From Gp6-AA45 sp035652075 (lineage in GTDB: Bacteria; Acidobacteriota; Vicinamibacteria; Vicinamibacterales; CAVVIG01), in assembly GCA_035652075.1 (NCBI GenBank), contig DASREL010000065.1, forward strand, positions 41,222 to 105,221: DNA of 64,000 nt, read 5' to 3'. Positions within the stretch are counted from its first letter, which is position 1, and each line of letters opens with the position of its first letter. The notes beneath the pieces were generated by a model. That model was not told the DNA's origin. It ran no database searches and saw nothing but the letters and a program-made list of their open reading frames with translations. Of this stretch, positions 24,794 through 34,137 are shown piece after piece. Position numbers and translations under genes: made by a program.

Positions 24794-27739
24794 ATGAGAG
24801 TCGCCCGCTTTCTGTTCATCCTCGCCTGCTGTTCGGTTGCGCTTCCGGCGCAATCGCCGACAAAACTCGATCCCGCGTTACTCGGTTCGCTGCGCTGGCG
24901 CAGCATCGGCCCCGCCAATACCGGCGGCCGCGTCGACGACTTTGCGGTCGCGCGCGTGCCGGGCGCGCCGGACGCCATCTACGTCGCGACGGCGAGCGGC
25001 GGCGTCTTCAAGAGCACGAATCAGGGGACGACGTGGACGCCGGTGTTCGACGGCGTCGACGCGATGATGTCGATCGGCGACGTCACCGTCTCGACGGCCA
25101 ACCCGAGCGTCGTCTGGGTCGGAACGGGCGAAGCGAACAACCGTCAGAGCTCGTCGTGGGGCGACGGCGTCTACAAGTCTTCGGACGCAGGACGCACGTG
25201 GAAGCCGGTCGGCCTCAAAGACACGCATCACGTCGGCCGCATTGTCACGCACCCCACCAACAGCGACGTCGCGTTCGTCGCGGCAACGGGCCATCTGTGG
25301 GGACCGAACACCGAGCGCGGCGTTTTCAAGACGACGGACGGCGGCCAGACGTGGAAGAAAGTGCTGTTCGTCGACGCCAACACCGGCGCGACCGATCTCG
25401 TGATGGATCCGCAGAATCCGGACATCCTGTATGCCGCGATGTATCAGCGTCAGCGGACGGCGTGGGGATTCAACGGCGGCGGCCCCGGCAGCGGCATCTA
25501 TCGCACCGAGGACGGGGGCACCACCTGGGCGAAGCTGACGAACGGTCTGCCGCGCGGCGACAAAGGACGGATCGGCCTCGACGTCTTTCGCGGCGACGGC
25601 CGCATCGTCTACGCCGTCGTCGAAGCGGCCGGCCGCGAAGCGGGCGTGTACCGGAGCGTGAATCGCGGTGACACGTGGGAACAACTGACCGCGCTCAACC
25701 CGCGGCCGATGTACTACAGCCAAATCCGTCTCGATCCCAAGGACCGCAATCGCGTGTACCTGCTCGGTTCGAATCGCGGCTTCTACATGTCAGACGATGG
25801 CGGCAAAGATTTTCGCGACGTGTTCAGCATGATCCACTCCGAGGATCATGCGCTGTGGATCGATCCCGACGACACCAATCACCTGATCGTCGGCGGCGAC
25901 GGCGGCGTGTCGATCTCGTGGGACCGCGGGCAGACGTGGTTGTTCCGCGACAACTTGCCAATCGGCCAGTTCTACGAAATCAGCGCCGACATGGACGATC
26001 CGTATTCGATTTGCGGCGGCCTCCAGGACAACGGTCACTGGTGCATCCCGAGCGCGACGCGGCTGCGCTACGGCATCTCGCATCGCGAAGGGTTCAACAT
26101 CGGCAGCGGCGACGGTTTCTACGCGAAGATCGATCCCACCGACTCCCGCACGGTCATCGTCGAATCGCAGGATGGCCGCGCCAATCGCGTCAACCTGGCC
26201 ACGCTCGAGCGTCAAGCGATCGCTCCCCTGCCGCCGGAACGGCTGCAGAAAGGCGAGCGCGAACGGTGGAACTGGAACACGCCGATCGTCATGTCGGCGT
26301 TCGATCCGAGAGTGCTCTACATGGGATCGAACGTCGTGTTTCGCTCGCCGGACCGCGGCGTCACGTGGAAAGCGATCAGTCCCGATCTCACGCTGCACCT
26401 CGATCGCGACACGTTACCGATGATGGGCGCGCCCGTTCCCGAACGCGCGTTGTCGCGTCACGACGGGACGACGTCCTACGGGACGCTGACGACGATCGGC
26501 GAGTCACCGCTCGACGCAAAGGTGCTATACACGGGCAGTGACGATGGGCAGCTCTTCGTGACTCGCGACGGCGGCATCAAATGGACGAACCTGACGCCGA
26601 GACTCTCATCGCTGCCAGACCGCACACCGGTCAGCAGCGTGCTCCCGTCGAAGCATGTCGCGGGCCGTGTCTACGTCACGTTCGACGGTCATGCGAACGA
26701 CGACTATCGCGCGTACGTGTACGTTTCGGACGATTTCGGTCAGACGTGGCGATCGATCACGACCGGGCTGCCTGACACCTCGGTGCATAAGCTGCGTGAG
26801 CATCCACGAAACGCGCGGCTGCTCTTCGTCGGCCACGAGCGCGGCATCAGCGTGTCGATCGACGGCGGGGCGAGCTGGGCGTCGTTGAACCTCAACATGC
26901 CGAACGTGCCGGTTGACGATCTGCTGATCCACCCGCGCGACAACGATCTGATCGTCGGCACGCACGGCCGCAGCTTGTGGATCCTCGACAACATCGGGCC
27001 GCTCGAGGCGATGACGCCGGAAGCGATCGCGACCGAGGCGTTCGTTGCGGCGCCGCCGCGCGCGCGGATCCTCACCATCTACAATCCGCAGGCGTGGTAC
27101 GGCGGCGGCCAGTTCTTCGCCGAGAATCCCACGTTCGGCGCGACCATTGACTACTACCTGCGCGACGGCAGCAACAACGGCGTGCAGATCGCGATTAGCG
27201 ACGCGACGGGCGCTGCGGTCCGGACGTTGAAGGGCCCGGCGCGGAAGGGGTTGAACCGCATCGCCTGGGACATGCGCATGGAATCGCCGGTCGCCGATGC
27301 GCCACGCAGCGGCAGCGCCAACAGCGGCGGCGGATTCGGCGGACCGCCGATCGCGCCGACGGTCATGCCGGGCAAGTACGCCGTCAAGATCACACCGCCG
27401 TCAGGGCATCCGCTGACGACGTCAGTCACGATCGAGCTCGACCCGCGGCTGCACGTGTCGGACGCCGATCGACGGACGCGCCAGGCCGCGCTGCTGAAAT
27501 TGTACGAGCTGGAGAAATCGATCGATCGCACGCGCAGCGCGACTACCAAGAAGGATGACAGCGCGGCTGTGCGCCTTCAGAACGAGCTGACGTCGGAAAT
27601 GAACTCGGCGGCGACGCTGACCCGCGCCATCGATGGCTATTCCGGGGCGCCAACCGCCGATCAACGCCGGCAGATTGACTGGATCGCGAACGACTTCGCG
27701 AAGACGGTCGCCGAACTCTCGCGTGCGCCGACTCGTTAG
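24794..27739 (+). CDS. Secreted VPS10/sortilin-like BNR-propeller protein
   Basis: The product is 981 aa. The signal peptide MRVARFLFILACCSVALPAQ is followed by about ten BNR/Asp-box repeats with the S/T-x-D-x-G-x-T-W signature (KSTNQGTTWTPV, KTTDGGQTWKKV, RTEDGGTTWAKL, VSDDFGQTWRSI). These form a ten-bladed propeller like that of sortilin. The C-terminal part has an FlgD-like Ig domain (GPARKGLNRIAWDMRME) and a helical end. Such giant propellers are annotated as glycosyl hydrolases by homology, but no catalytic residues are evident. A role in binding peptides or glycans at the surface is likely. Confidence 0.85.
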   Translation: MRVARFLFILACCSVALPAQSPTKLDPALLGSLRWRSIGPANTGGRVDDFAVARVPGAPDAIYVATASGGVFKSTNQGTTWTPVFDGVDAMMSIGDVTVSTANPSVVWVGTGEANNRQSSSWGDGVYKSSDAGRTWKPVGLKDTHHVGRIVTHPTNSDVAFVAATGHLWGPNTERGVFKTTDGGQTWKKVLFVDANTGATDLVMDPQNPDILYAAMYQRQRTAWGFNGGGPGSGIYRTEDGGTTWAKLTNGLPRGDKGRIGLDVFRGDGRIVYAVVEAAGREAGVYRSVNRGDTWEQLTALNPRPMYYSQIRLDPKDRNRVYLLGSNRGFYMSDDGGKDFRDVFSMIHSEDHALWIDPDDTNHLIVGGDGGVSISWDRGQTWLFRDNLPIGQFYEISADMDDPYSICGGLQDNGHWCIPSATRLRYGISHREGFNIGSGDGFYAKIDPTDSRTVIVESQDGRANRVNLATLERQAIAPLPPERLQKGERERWNWNTPIVMSAFDPRVLYMGSNVVFRSPDRGVTWKAISPDLTLHLDRDTLPMMGAPVPERALSRHDGTTSYGTLTTIGESPLDAKVLYTGSDDGQLFVTRDGGIKWTNLTPRLSSLPDRTPVSSVLPSKHVAGRVYVTFDGHANDDYRAYVYVSDDFGQTWRSITTGLPDTSVHKLREHPRNARLLFVGHERGISVSIDGGASWASLNLNMPNVPVDDLLIHPRDNDLIVGTHGRSLWILDNIGPLEAMTPEAIATEAFVAAPPRARILTIYNPQAWYGGGQFFAENPTFGATIDYYLRDGSNNGVQIAISDATGAAVRTLKGPARKGLNRIAWDMRMESPVADAPRSGSANSGGGFGGPPIAPTVMPGKYAVKITPPSGHPLTTSVTIELDPRLHVSDADRRTRQAALLKLYELEKSIDRTRSATTKKDDSAAVRLQNELTSEMNSAATLTRAIDGYSGAPTADQRRQIDWIANDFAKTVAELSRAPTR

Positions 27740-28179
27740 TCTCCCGTCGACGTCTTGCGCACCCACTCGCGGCCGTCGCTCAACACGTCCGCCCAGCCGA
27801 CGGCGCGCGTGCCCTTCGCGAACGCTTCCGCATCAGCGATGGCGCGATCGGTGTACGCGATGTACTCGCGCTCGCCGTTGTCGCGGTTGACGATCGGCAC
27901 GAAGCGCGCGCGGTCCGCCGAAATCAGCTTGCCGGTCGTGTAGTCGGTGACAAACAGCACGCTCTTGTCGTCGGGGTGCTGCCCGAGATACTTCGCGAGG
28001 CAATAGGACGTCTTGAACTTCGACACGAGGCTGTGGTCGATGCTTTCCGCCGCCATCCGCGAGTCCGCAATCACGCGCCGGCACCGGAAGCACACCTCGC
28101 CGCTCTCCACCTTGACCGGCGCGACCGAGCTGCACGCCGTCACCGACACGACAAGTGCCCCGAGAAGCATCCGCCTCAT
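27736..28179 (-). CDS. NosL-like lipoprotein
   Basis: The product is 147 aa from the ATG at 28179, preceded by AGGAGG. Lipobox: VTACSS near residue 16. A CFRCRR motif (in place of the CGM of classical NosL) and the sequence SVLFVTDYTTGKLI, then IAYTDRAIADAEAFAKG, match the NosL copper-chaperone fold. No nitrous oxide reductase genes are near, so it may serve another copper enzyme. Its stop codon overlaps that of the VPS10 gene by 4 bp. Confidence 0.65.
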   Translation of the reverse strand: MRRMLLGALVVSVTACSSVAPVKVESGEVCFRCRRVIADSRMAAESIDHSLVSKFKTSYCLAKYLGQHPDDKSVLFVTDYTTGKLISADRARFVPIVNRDNGEREYIAYTDRAIADAEAFAKGTRAVGWADVLSDGREWVRKTSTGD

Positions 28180-28189
28180 GACGTCCTCC

Positions 28190-28205
28190 TGCCGGAAATC
28201 CGGCA
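28190..28205 (-). promoter_or_regulatory. Leader hairpin next to the NosL-like Shine-Dalgarno
   Basis: TGCCGG-AAAT-CCGGCA forms a 6-bp stem abutting the AGGAGG of the NosL-like gene on the minus strand. It could influence access to the ribosome binding site. Evidence is structural only. Confidence 0.3.
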
Positions 28206-28291
28206 AACGTGCCGGTTTACACCGGGTCATCCGCAATCGGCGTACCCAAGCCGAGGTAGCGGACGGCACTGGTCTTGGATCGTGCTGACGC

Positions 28292-29569
28292 GTGCAACGC
28301 CTCCTCGCGGTCATCTTCGCCGGCGCGCTCGCCACGAACTGGTTTTCGTCATCTGAACCGCTCGCGCTGCGGGTCGAGGCGCCTCTCGACGATCTGTTCG
28401 CGCATGCTGAGCAGGAGGGCTACGCCGTCCGCGGCACGCTTGCCGTCGGGTCGGCGCGGGTGGACGACGTGAAGGTGACCGTCCGCGGTCATACCAGCCG
28501 GCGCGACACAGAATGCACGTTTCCGAAGCTGAAGCTCGCGTGGGGCGACGGATCGCTGAAGCTCGGAACCCACTGCGGCGAATCGACCGACAATTCCGTG
28601 ACTGCGAAATTCGGCCGGCTTCCAAACGAGCGGTCCCCGTGGCGTGAGGCGTTCGCGTACGACCTGCTCGACGCAGTCGGCGTGCCGACGCTGCGCGCGC
28701 GACGCGCACGCGTCACGTACGTCGACACGGACGACGGCGGCGAGCCGTTCACCCGCAACGCGCTGATTGTGGAAGACGAGCGGGCCGCGATGAAGCGGCT
28801 CGGCGCCACCAGGTCCATCGCGGAAGCGCAGTTCACGACGGCGCGCGACGCGTTCTCGGTGGACGACTCGGCGACGCTCGCGTTCGCCGAAGCGATGATC
28901 GGCAACTTCGACTGGTGCCTGCGCTTCTTCAAAGGCGATACGTACCGATGCGATCCGCGGCATCCGCTGTGGAACCTGCTCGCGCTGACGTGGCCTGACG
29001 GTCGCACGCGGCCGCTCATGTACGACTTCGACGTCGCCGGCATCGTCGCCGGCTACCACCGCTGGTTCCGCGACATCTTCAACGAGAACTACGCGGCGTC
29101 GAAGTCACATGCTGAGATCGAGGTGACGGCGCAGTTACAGCACGCGCGCACGCTCTTCGACCGCGAGACGCTGGACGCCACTCGCACGCGCTTCGCGGAG
29201 AAAAAAGAGGCGGCCTATCGCCTGCTCGAGACCGCGAACGTCGACGCCGACGCCAGGCGGATCATCACGTCATATCTCGATCCGTTCTTCGACGCAATGA
29301 CCTCTGATGCCGCGTTTTACCGACCGGTGATCACGGCGCCCAACACGATGGCGTACGCCGACGCGAGCCGGGGCACGGCCGTCTGCGCCTCGCGCGGCCC
29401 CTTGAAGAAGGGCACGGCCGTCAGCGATCCGATCGACACGCGCGGACCGATGGTCCAGGTGTTCGTGCTCGACACGTTGTGGCAGTACGCGCCGCCGGTA
29501 CAGTGTCCGGCGATCCACAAGGGCCCGGTGTGGATTGACAAGTCCGCGGTGAGCACCGACTATCCATAG
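28292..29569 (+). CDS. CotH-kinase-like secreted protein
   Basis: The product is 425 aa from a GTG start with a short signal peptide. The middle resembles CotH-type atypical kinases. WREAFAYDLLDAVGVPTLRA is the family's conserved helix, ARVTYVDTDDGGE and NALIVEDERA follow, then AEAMIGNFDW and LMYDFDVAG, the likely metal-binding DFD counterpart of DFG. Spore CotH phosphorylates coat proteins; here the host shows no spore genes, so an envelope phosphorylation or ATP-dependent role is inferred. The C-terminus has a Gly/Pro-rich dozen residues and paired Cys. Confidence 0.6.
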   Translation: MQRLLAVIFAGALATNWFSSSEPLALRVEAPLDDLFAHAEQEGYAVRGTLAVGSARVDDVKVTVRGHTSRRDTECTFPKLKLAWGDGSLKLGTHCGESTDNSVTAKFGRLPNERSPWREAFAYDLLDAVGVPTLRARRARVTYVDTDDGGEPFTRNALIVEDERAAMKRLGATRSIAEAQFTTARDAFSVDDSATLAFAEAMIGNFDWCLRFFKGDTYRCDPRHPLWNLLALTWPDGRTRPLMYDFDVAGIVAGYHRWFRDIFNENYAASKSHAEIEVTAQLQHARTLFDRETLDATRTRFAEKKEAAYRLLETANVDADARRIITSYLDPFFDAMTSDAAFYRPVITAPNTMAYADASRGTAVCASRGPLKKGTAVSDPIDTRGPMVQVFVLDTLWQYAPPVQCPAIHKGPVWIDKSAVSTDYP

Positions 29570-29570
29570 G

Positions 29571-30077
29571 ATGACGCTCACCGAATTGTTGCTGCAGGAA
29601 CTCGACCGCGAGGCGAAACGTACTCGCCGTGCGGTGCAAGCGGTCCCCATCGGCAAAGACGACTGGAAGCCGCATCCGAAATCGATGCCGCTCGGCCGCC
29701 TCGCCGGCCTCGTCGCGACGATGCCGTCGTGGATCGCGCTCATCATCGACCAGGACGAGCTCAACCTGACGCCGCCAGCGGGTCAGGGTCAGTATCATCA
29801 GCCGGCCACGACCGAACTCGTAGCCGCCCTCGACGGCGCTGTCGAGAAGGCGCGGGCCTCGTTGTCGAAGGCGCACGACGAGTACCTGCTGACCACGAAA
29901 TGGAAGCTGATCGCCGGCGGACACGTCGTCTCGGATCAGCTTCGGCACATCGTGTTGCGCGACACGCTGAATCACCTCGCGCACCATCGCGGTCAACTGA
30001 CGGTGTACTTGCGACTCAACGATCAGCCGGTGCCGGCGATCTACGGGCCCTCGGCCGACGATCAGAGCTTCGCGTGA
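29571..30077 (+). CDS. DinB-family protein with a possible lost metal ligand
   Basis: The product is 168 aa. The four-helix DinB fold is shown by KSMPLGRLAGLVATMPSW, LRHIVLRDTLNHLAHHRGQL and the C-terminal QPVPAIYGPSADD. DinB/YfiT proteins normally bind a metal with three His; HLAHHRGQ supplies two. The first His, usually in the LAGH-type motif, is here Leu (LAGLVA), as I recall the family. The ATG follows the CotH-like stop by one base, so they are probably co-transcribed. Confidence 0.8.
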   Translation: MTLTELLLQELDREAKRTRRAVQAVPIGKDDWKPHPKSMPLGRLAGLVATMPSWIALIIDQDELNLTPPAGQGQYHQPATTELVAALDGAVEKARASLSKAHDEYLLTTKWKLIAGGHVVSDQLRHIVLRDTLNHLAHHRGQLTVYLRLNDQPVPAIYGPSADDQSFA

Positions 30078-30099
30078 CGCTCCGCTGAAAGCCTCGCGC

Positions 30100-30105
30100 T
30101 ACGAT
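30100..30105 (+). promoter_or_regulatory. Putative -10 box (TACGAT) for GNAT gene
   Basis: TACGAT lies 6 nt before the ATG at 30112, with no Shine-Dalgarno. It fits the leaderless pattern of the window. Confidence 0.35.
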
Positions 30106-30111
30106 TGCCGC

Positions 30112-30585
30112 ATGACCATCCGCCCTGTGACGCCTGAGGAGTGGCACCACGTTCGTCGGCTCGCGGAGCAGCTCGTGTCGACGCACCACGCGTTCGATGC
30201 GAATCGATTCGTGCCGCTCAGCACGCTCGGCGCGGACGCCTACACTCAGCGGCTGCGGGAAGAAATCGATCGCGGTGACGCGGTCGTTCTCGTCGCGGAC
30301 GTCCATGGCCAGATCGGTGGATACGTGTTCGCAGGCATCGAGCCGGGCAACTGGAAAGAGCTCCGCCACGACGCGGGGTACGTTCACGACCTCGTGGTCG
30401 ATCCCGCGTTTCAGCGGAAAGGCACGGGGCGGGCGCTGCTCACCGCCGCCGCCGAGTGGATCCGTGGCCGCGGCATCACGCGGGTGATGTTGTGGACGGC
30501 GCCCGCCAATACCGCCGCCCAGGAGCTCTTTCGTCAGGCCGGATTCCGTCCGACGATGATCGAGATGACGCTACTCGTTCCGTAG
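30112..30585 (+). CDS. GNAT-family N-acetyltransferase
   Basis: The product is 157 aa, full length for a GNAT domain. The acetyl-CoA loop is DLVVDPAFQRKGTGRALL, and the C-terminal strand-helix is LWTAPANTAAQELFRQAGF. The acceptor is unknown. It overlaps the convergent ABC permease gene by 15 bp at the stop codons. Confidence 0.88.
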   Translation: MTIRPVTPEEWHHVRRLAEQLVSTHHAFDANRFVPLSTLGADAYTQRLREEIDRGDAVVLVADVHGQIGGYVFAGIEPGNWKELRHDAGYVHDLVVDPAFQRKGTGRALLTAAAEWIRGRGITRVMLWTAPANTAAQELFRQAGFRPTMIEMTLLVP

Positions 30586-33078
30586 CGCGACCATCGGATC
30601 GACGCTTGCTGCCCGGCGCGCTGGGATCACCGATGCGGCGACGGCGATCGCGACGAACAGCACGGTGATCGACGCAAAGGTGATCGGATCGGCCGTGCCG
30701 ACGCCGACCAGCAGGCTGCGCATCACGCGCGTCACGGCGAGCGCCGTGAGCGCGCCGACCACGATGCCGGCCCCGCTCAAACGAAGTCCCTCGCCGACGA
30801 TCAGTCGCAGGATCGATGACCGTTGCGCGCCAAACACCAACCGCATCCCGATCTCCGCCGTGCGCTGACGCACGATCGTCGCGAGCACGCCGTAGAGGCC
30901 GATCGCGGCCATGATCACCGCGACGACGCCGAACACGGTAATCAAGGTCGTCGTGAACCGAAGCGGCGCCATGGCGCGATCGACGAACGCCTGCATCGGT
31001 TTGATCTCGGCGGGTACGGCGCGCGCATCCAACGCGGTGATGGCGGCGCGCACGGCCGGCACGATCTGCATCGGATCGCCCGTCGTACGCACTGCCCAAC
31101 GTCCTGCGGCACCATGACCGAAATATCCATCGGCGAAATACAGCCCCTCCGGTCCGGCCGCGGCGAGCGACGCGTGTCTCTGGTGGGCGACCACGCCAAT
31201 CACGTCAAACCACTCGGCTTCCGGCGTGTTGACGCGGGCGAGGATCCGCTTGCCGACCGGATTCTCGTTCGGAAACGCGATCGCCGCGACCTGGTCGTCG
31301 ATGACGACCTGCTTTGGCATGTTCGTCTTGCGGTCGACGTGGTTGTCGACGTCAGAGAACGAACGGCCGGCGATGATCGGCGTCCGCATCGTTTCGAAGT
31401 AGCCAGGCTGCACGATGAACGTGTTCGCCTGCCGGAACTTCGTCTGGTCCGTCAGCGCCGTTTCGGTTCCCCATCGGGCGTTGACGAGCGCGCCGTCGAG
31501 CGGCAGCGGCGTCGCCGCAGAGACCGACACGACGCCGGGAATATTCTTGATGCGCTCGCGCAGTTGCTGATTGAACGCTTCACGCTGCCCTTCCTGCGGC
31601 GACCGCGCGAACTGCAGGAACGTCACGACGTGGTCAGGATCGAAACCGGGATTGACGTGCGTCAGCACGACCACGCTGCGGACCATCAGTCCGGCGCCGA
31701 TCAGCAGCACGAACGACAACGCGACCTCGGCGACCACTACCACGCTTCGAAGCCGCCGACCCGAGCGCAATCCAGCCGATCGGCCGCCGACCGATCGCAG
31801 CACGTCCATCACATCCGCACGCGACGCGCGTAGCGCGGGGACGATGCCGCACAAGATCGAGGTCACCGCCCCAGTCGCGATCGCGAAGGTCAGCACGACC
31901 GGATCGATGTTGATGGCATCGAGGCGCGGCAGATCCTTCGGCCCGAGCGACATCAGCACGCGGATGCCGGCCTGCGCGAGGCCGATACCGAGCGCCGTTC
32001 CCCCCGCGGCGACGAGCATGCTCTCCGCGAGCATCTGGCGGATCAACTGCCAGCGGTTGCCGCCGATTGCCGCGCAGATCGCCAACTCCCGGCTTCGGCC
32101 CGACGCGCGGACGATGAGCAGGTTCGCGACGTTGGCGCAGGCGATCAACAGGACGAATGCGACAGCGCCCATCACCGACAGCAGCGCCGGGCGGACATCG
32201 CGCACCAGATCTTCCTGCATCGGGACGACGTGAAAGTACAGGCCAGCCGTCGTCGCGATCGGGAATCGATCGCGTTCGTCGGCGGCGAGGCGATCGAGTT
32301 GCGCCTGCGCCTGATCGAACGTGGCATTCGGTTTCAGGCGCGCGATGAGCCGCCATTGAACGTTGAATCGATTCGCCGTGTCGTAGTTGATGCGGGCCGC
32401 GGTCCACGCGTCCGGCGCGTGCTCGATGTTCGCCCGCGGTGCGAACAGGATTTCGAAGTCCGGCGCGAGCACGCCGACGATCTGCGCGCGGCCGTTCCCC
32501 AGATCGACCATGCGGTTGACGACCGCCGGATCGCCGCCGAAGCGGCGCTGCCACAAGCCGTACGAGATCACCGCGATCGTCGGCAGCCGCGGCGGCGCTG
32601 GCTGACCAGCTTGCGGCGGTCCTGCCTGCGGCGGTCCTGCCTGCGGTTGTGGGATTCCATCGTCGTCGATGAAGTCGCGCCCGACGATGATCCGCGCGCC
32701 GAGCACACGGAACAGATTGGTGGTCGCCGCGGCTACGAGAATCTGCTCCGGCTCTTCCTCGTTCGCGGAAATCGGCGCACGGCCGGCGGCGCTCAAGCCG
32801 GCGACGTCCTCGAAAACGTCTTTCGAGTGCTGCCGCACGTCGCGGTAGTCCGGCGACGAGAACGGCCAGTCGTTGACGTGCCGCGCCCGCAACTCGCCCC
32901 ACACGACCGCGAGGCGCGAGCCATCAGCGTACGGCAGCGGCCGCAGCAGCACCGCATGCACGACACTGAAGATCGCCGTGCACGCGCCGATGCCGAGCGC
33001 GATCGTGAGAATCGCGATGGCGCTGAATCCAGGATGTTTGCGCAGACCGCGCGCCGCGAAGAGAACGTCTTTGAACAT
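30571..33078 (-). CDS. ADOP/MacB-type ABC transporter permease
   Basis: The product is 835 aa, the usual size of acidobacterial ADOP (acidobacterial duplicated orphan permease) proteins. The N-terminus ARGLRKHPGFSAIAILTIAL and the two FtsX-like halves (AFVLLIACANVANLLIVRA; VAVIMAAIGLYGVLATIVRQ) separated by MacB periplasmic domains are diagnostic. There is no ABC ATPase beside it, as is usual for this orphan family. A proline-rich loop contains three tandem QAGPP units from a 15-bp DNA repeat (about 32600-32645). The substrate is unknown. Confidence 0.88.
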   Translation of the reverse strand: MFKDVLFAARGLRKHPGFSAIAILTIALGIGACTAIFSVVHAVLLRPLPYADGSRLAVVWGELRARHVNDWPFSSPDYRDVRQHSKDVFEDVAGLSAAGRAPISANEEEPEQILVAAATTNLFRVLGARIIVGRDFIDDDGIPQPQAGPPQAGPPQAGQPAPPRLPTIAVISYGLWQRRFGGDPAVVNRMVDLGNGRAQIVGVLAPDFEILFAPRANIEHAPDAWTAARINYDTANRFNVQWRLIARLKPNATFDQAQAQLDRLAADERDRFPIATTAGLYFHVVPMQEDLVRDVRPALLSVMGAVAFVLLIACANVANLLIVRASGRSRELAICAAIGGNRWQLIRQMLAESMLVAAGGTALGIGLAQAGIRVLMSLGPKDLPRLDAINIDPVVLTFAIATGAVTSILCGIVPALRASRADVMDVLRSVGGRSAGLRSGRRLRSVVVVAEVALSFVLLIGAGLMVRSVVVLTHVNPGFDPDHVVTFLQFARSPQEGQREAFNQQLRERIKNIPGVVSVSAATPLPLDGALVNARWGTETALTDQTKFRQANTFIVQPGYFETMRTPIIAGRSFSDVDNHVDRKTNMPKQVVIDDQVAAIAFPNENPVGKRILARVNTPEAEWFDVIGVVAHQRHASLAAAGPEGLYFADGYFGHGAAGRWAVRTTGDPMQIVPAVRAAITALDARAVPAEIKPMQAFVDRAMAPLRFTTTLITVFGVVAVIMAAIGLYGVLATIVRQRTAEIGMRLVFGAQRSSILRLIVGEGLRLSGAGIVVGALTALAVTRVMRSLLVGVGTADPITFASITVLFVAIAVAASVIPARRAASVDPMVALRNE

Positions 33079-33123
33079 GGGACGTGTCCGTTTCTGGCAT
33101 CGGACCGTCCCACGAGCGGACGG

Positions 33124-34137
33124 TCAGTGCGTCGGATCCGGTGAGACCCGAACGATCGCTTTTCCGAAATTACGGCCGTCGAGTAATCCTATGAATGCTT
33201 TCGGGGCATTCTCGAGACCCTCGGTGATGTCCTCGCGATATTTGATCCGTCCGGATCGCACGAGTGGTGCCACCTCCTGCACGAACGCCGGTGCGCGGTC
33301 GCCGTGGTCGGACACGATGAACCCCTGGACCTTCGCGCGCGCGACGAGCAGCGGCAGCCAGTTCGGTCCCGGTGTGGGGCTCTCGCGCGCGTTGTAATCG
33401 GCGATCAGGCCGCACAGCGGAATACGGGCGCCGCGATTCAACAACCGCATCACCGCATCGAGCACCTTGCCGCCCACGTTCTCGAAGTAAATGTCGATGC
33501 GATTGGGACAGGCCGCTTTCAGCGACGGATAAAAATCGGGCGACTTGTAATTGATGCACGCATCGAACCCAAGGTCATCGACGACGTAGCGGCACTTGTC
33601 CTCTGAACCGGCGACGCCGATCGCGCGGCAGCCGCGCGCCTTCGCCAACTGACCGACGACCGATCCGACGGCGCCAGATGCGGCGGCGACGACGACGGTC
33701 TCCCCGGCTTTCGGTTGGCCGATATCGACGAGGCCGACGAACGCCGTGAGCCCAGGCATCCCCAGCACGCCGATCGCCGTCGTCAGCGGCGCCGTACCGG
33801 GATCGAGTTTGCGCAGTTCTTTGCCGTTCGATATGCCGAGCGCTTGCCAGCCGTCGTAGCCGGCGACGAAGTCGCCGACAGCGAACGCCGGATTCCGCGA
33901 CTCGACGACCTGGCTGACGGTGTGACCGCACATCACGTCGCCAACGTTGACCGGCGCCGCGTACGACGGCGCATCGCTCATCCGCCCCCGCATGTACGGA
34001 TCGAGCGAGAGGTAGATCGTGCGGCGAAGCACGTCGCCGTCCGCCAGCGAGGGCGCCGGAGACTCGCTGACAGCGAAATTCGCCGGCGTCGGTTCACCGA
34101 CCGGACGGCTCTTGAGCAGAACGCGTGTGTTGGTCAT
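33124..34137 (-). CDS. NADP-dependent zinc-independent oxidoreductase (CurA/LTB4DH-like MDR)
   Basis: The product is 337 aa. It is of the MDR superfamily, leukotriene B4 12-hydroxydehydrogenase/CurA type. YLSLDPYMRGRMSD is the substrate-domain signature, AASGAVGSVVGQLAK the NADP Rossmann loop and FENVGGKVLDAVMRLLN the family block. It reduces alpha,beta-unsaturated carbonyls. There are no zinc-binding cysteines of the structural lobe. The start lies inside the end of the upstream alpha/beta-hydrolase gene (44 bp overlap), so the two are co-transcribed. Confidence 0.9.
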   Translation of the reverse strand: MTNTRVLLKSRPVGEPTPANFAVSESPAPSLADGDVLRRTIYLSLDPYMRGRMSDAPSYAAPVNVGDVMCGHTVSQVVESRNPAFAVGDFVAGYDGWQALGISNGKELRKLDPGTAPLTTAIGVLGMPGLTAFVGLVDIGQPKAGETVVVAAASGAVGSVVGQLAKARGCRAIGVAGSEDKCRYVVDDLGFDACINYKSPDFYPSLKAACPNRIDIYFENVGGKVLDAVMRLLNRGARIPLCGLIADYNARESPTPGPNWLPLLVARAKVQGFIVSDHGDRAPAFVQEVAPLVRSGRIKYREDITEGLENAPKAFIGLLDGRNFGKAIVRVSPDPTH

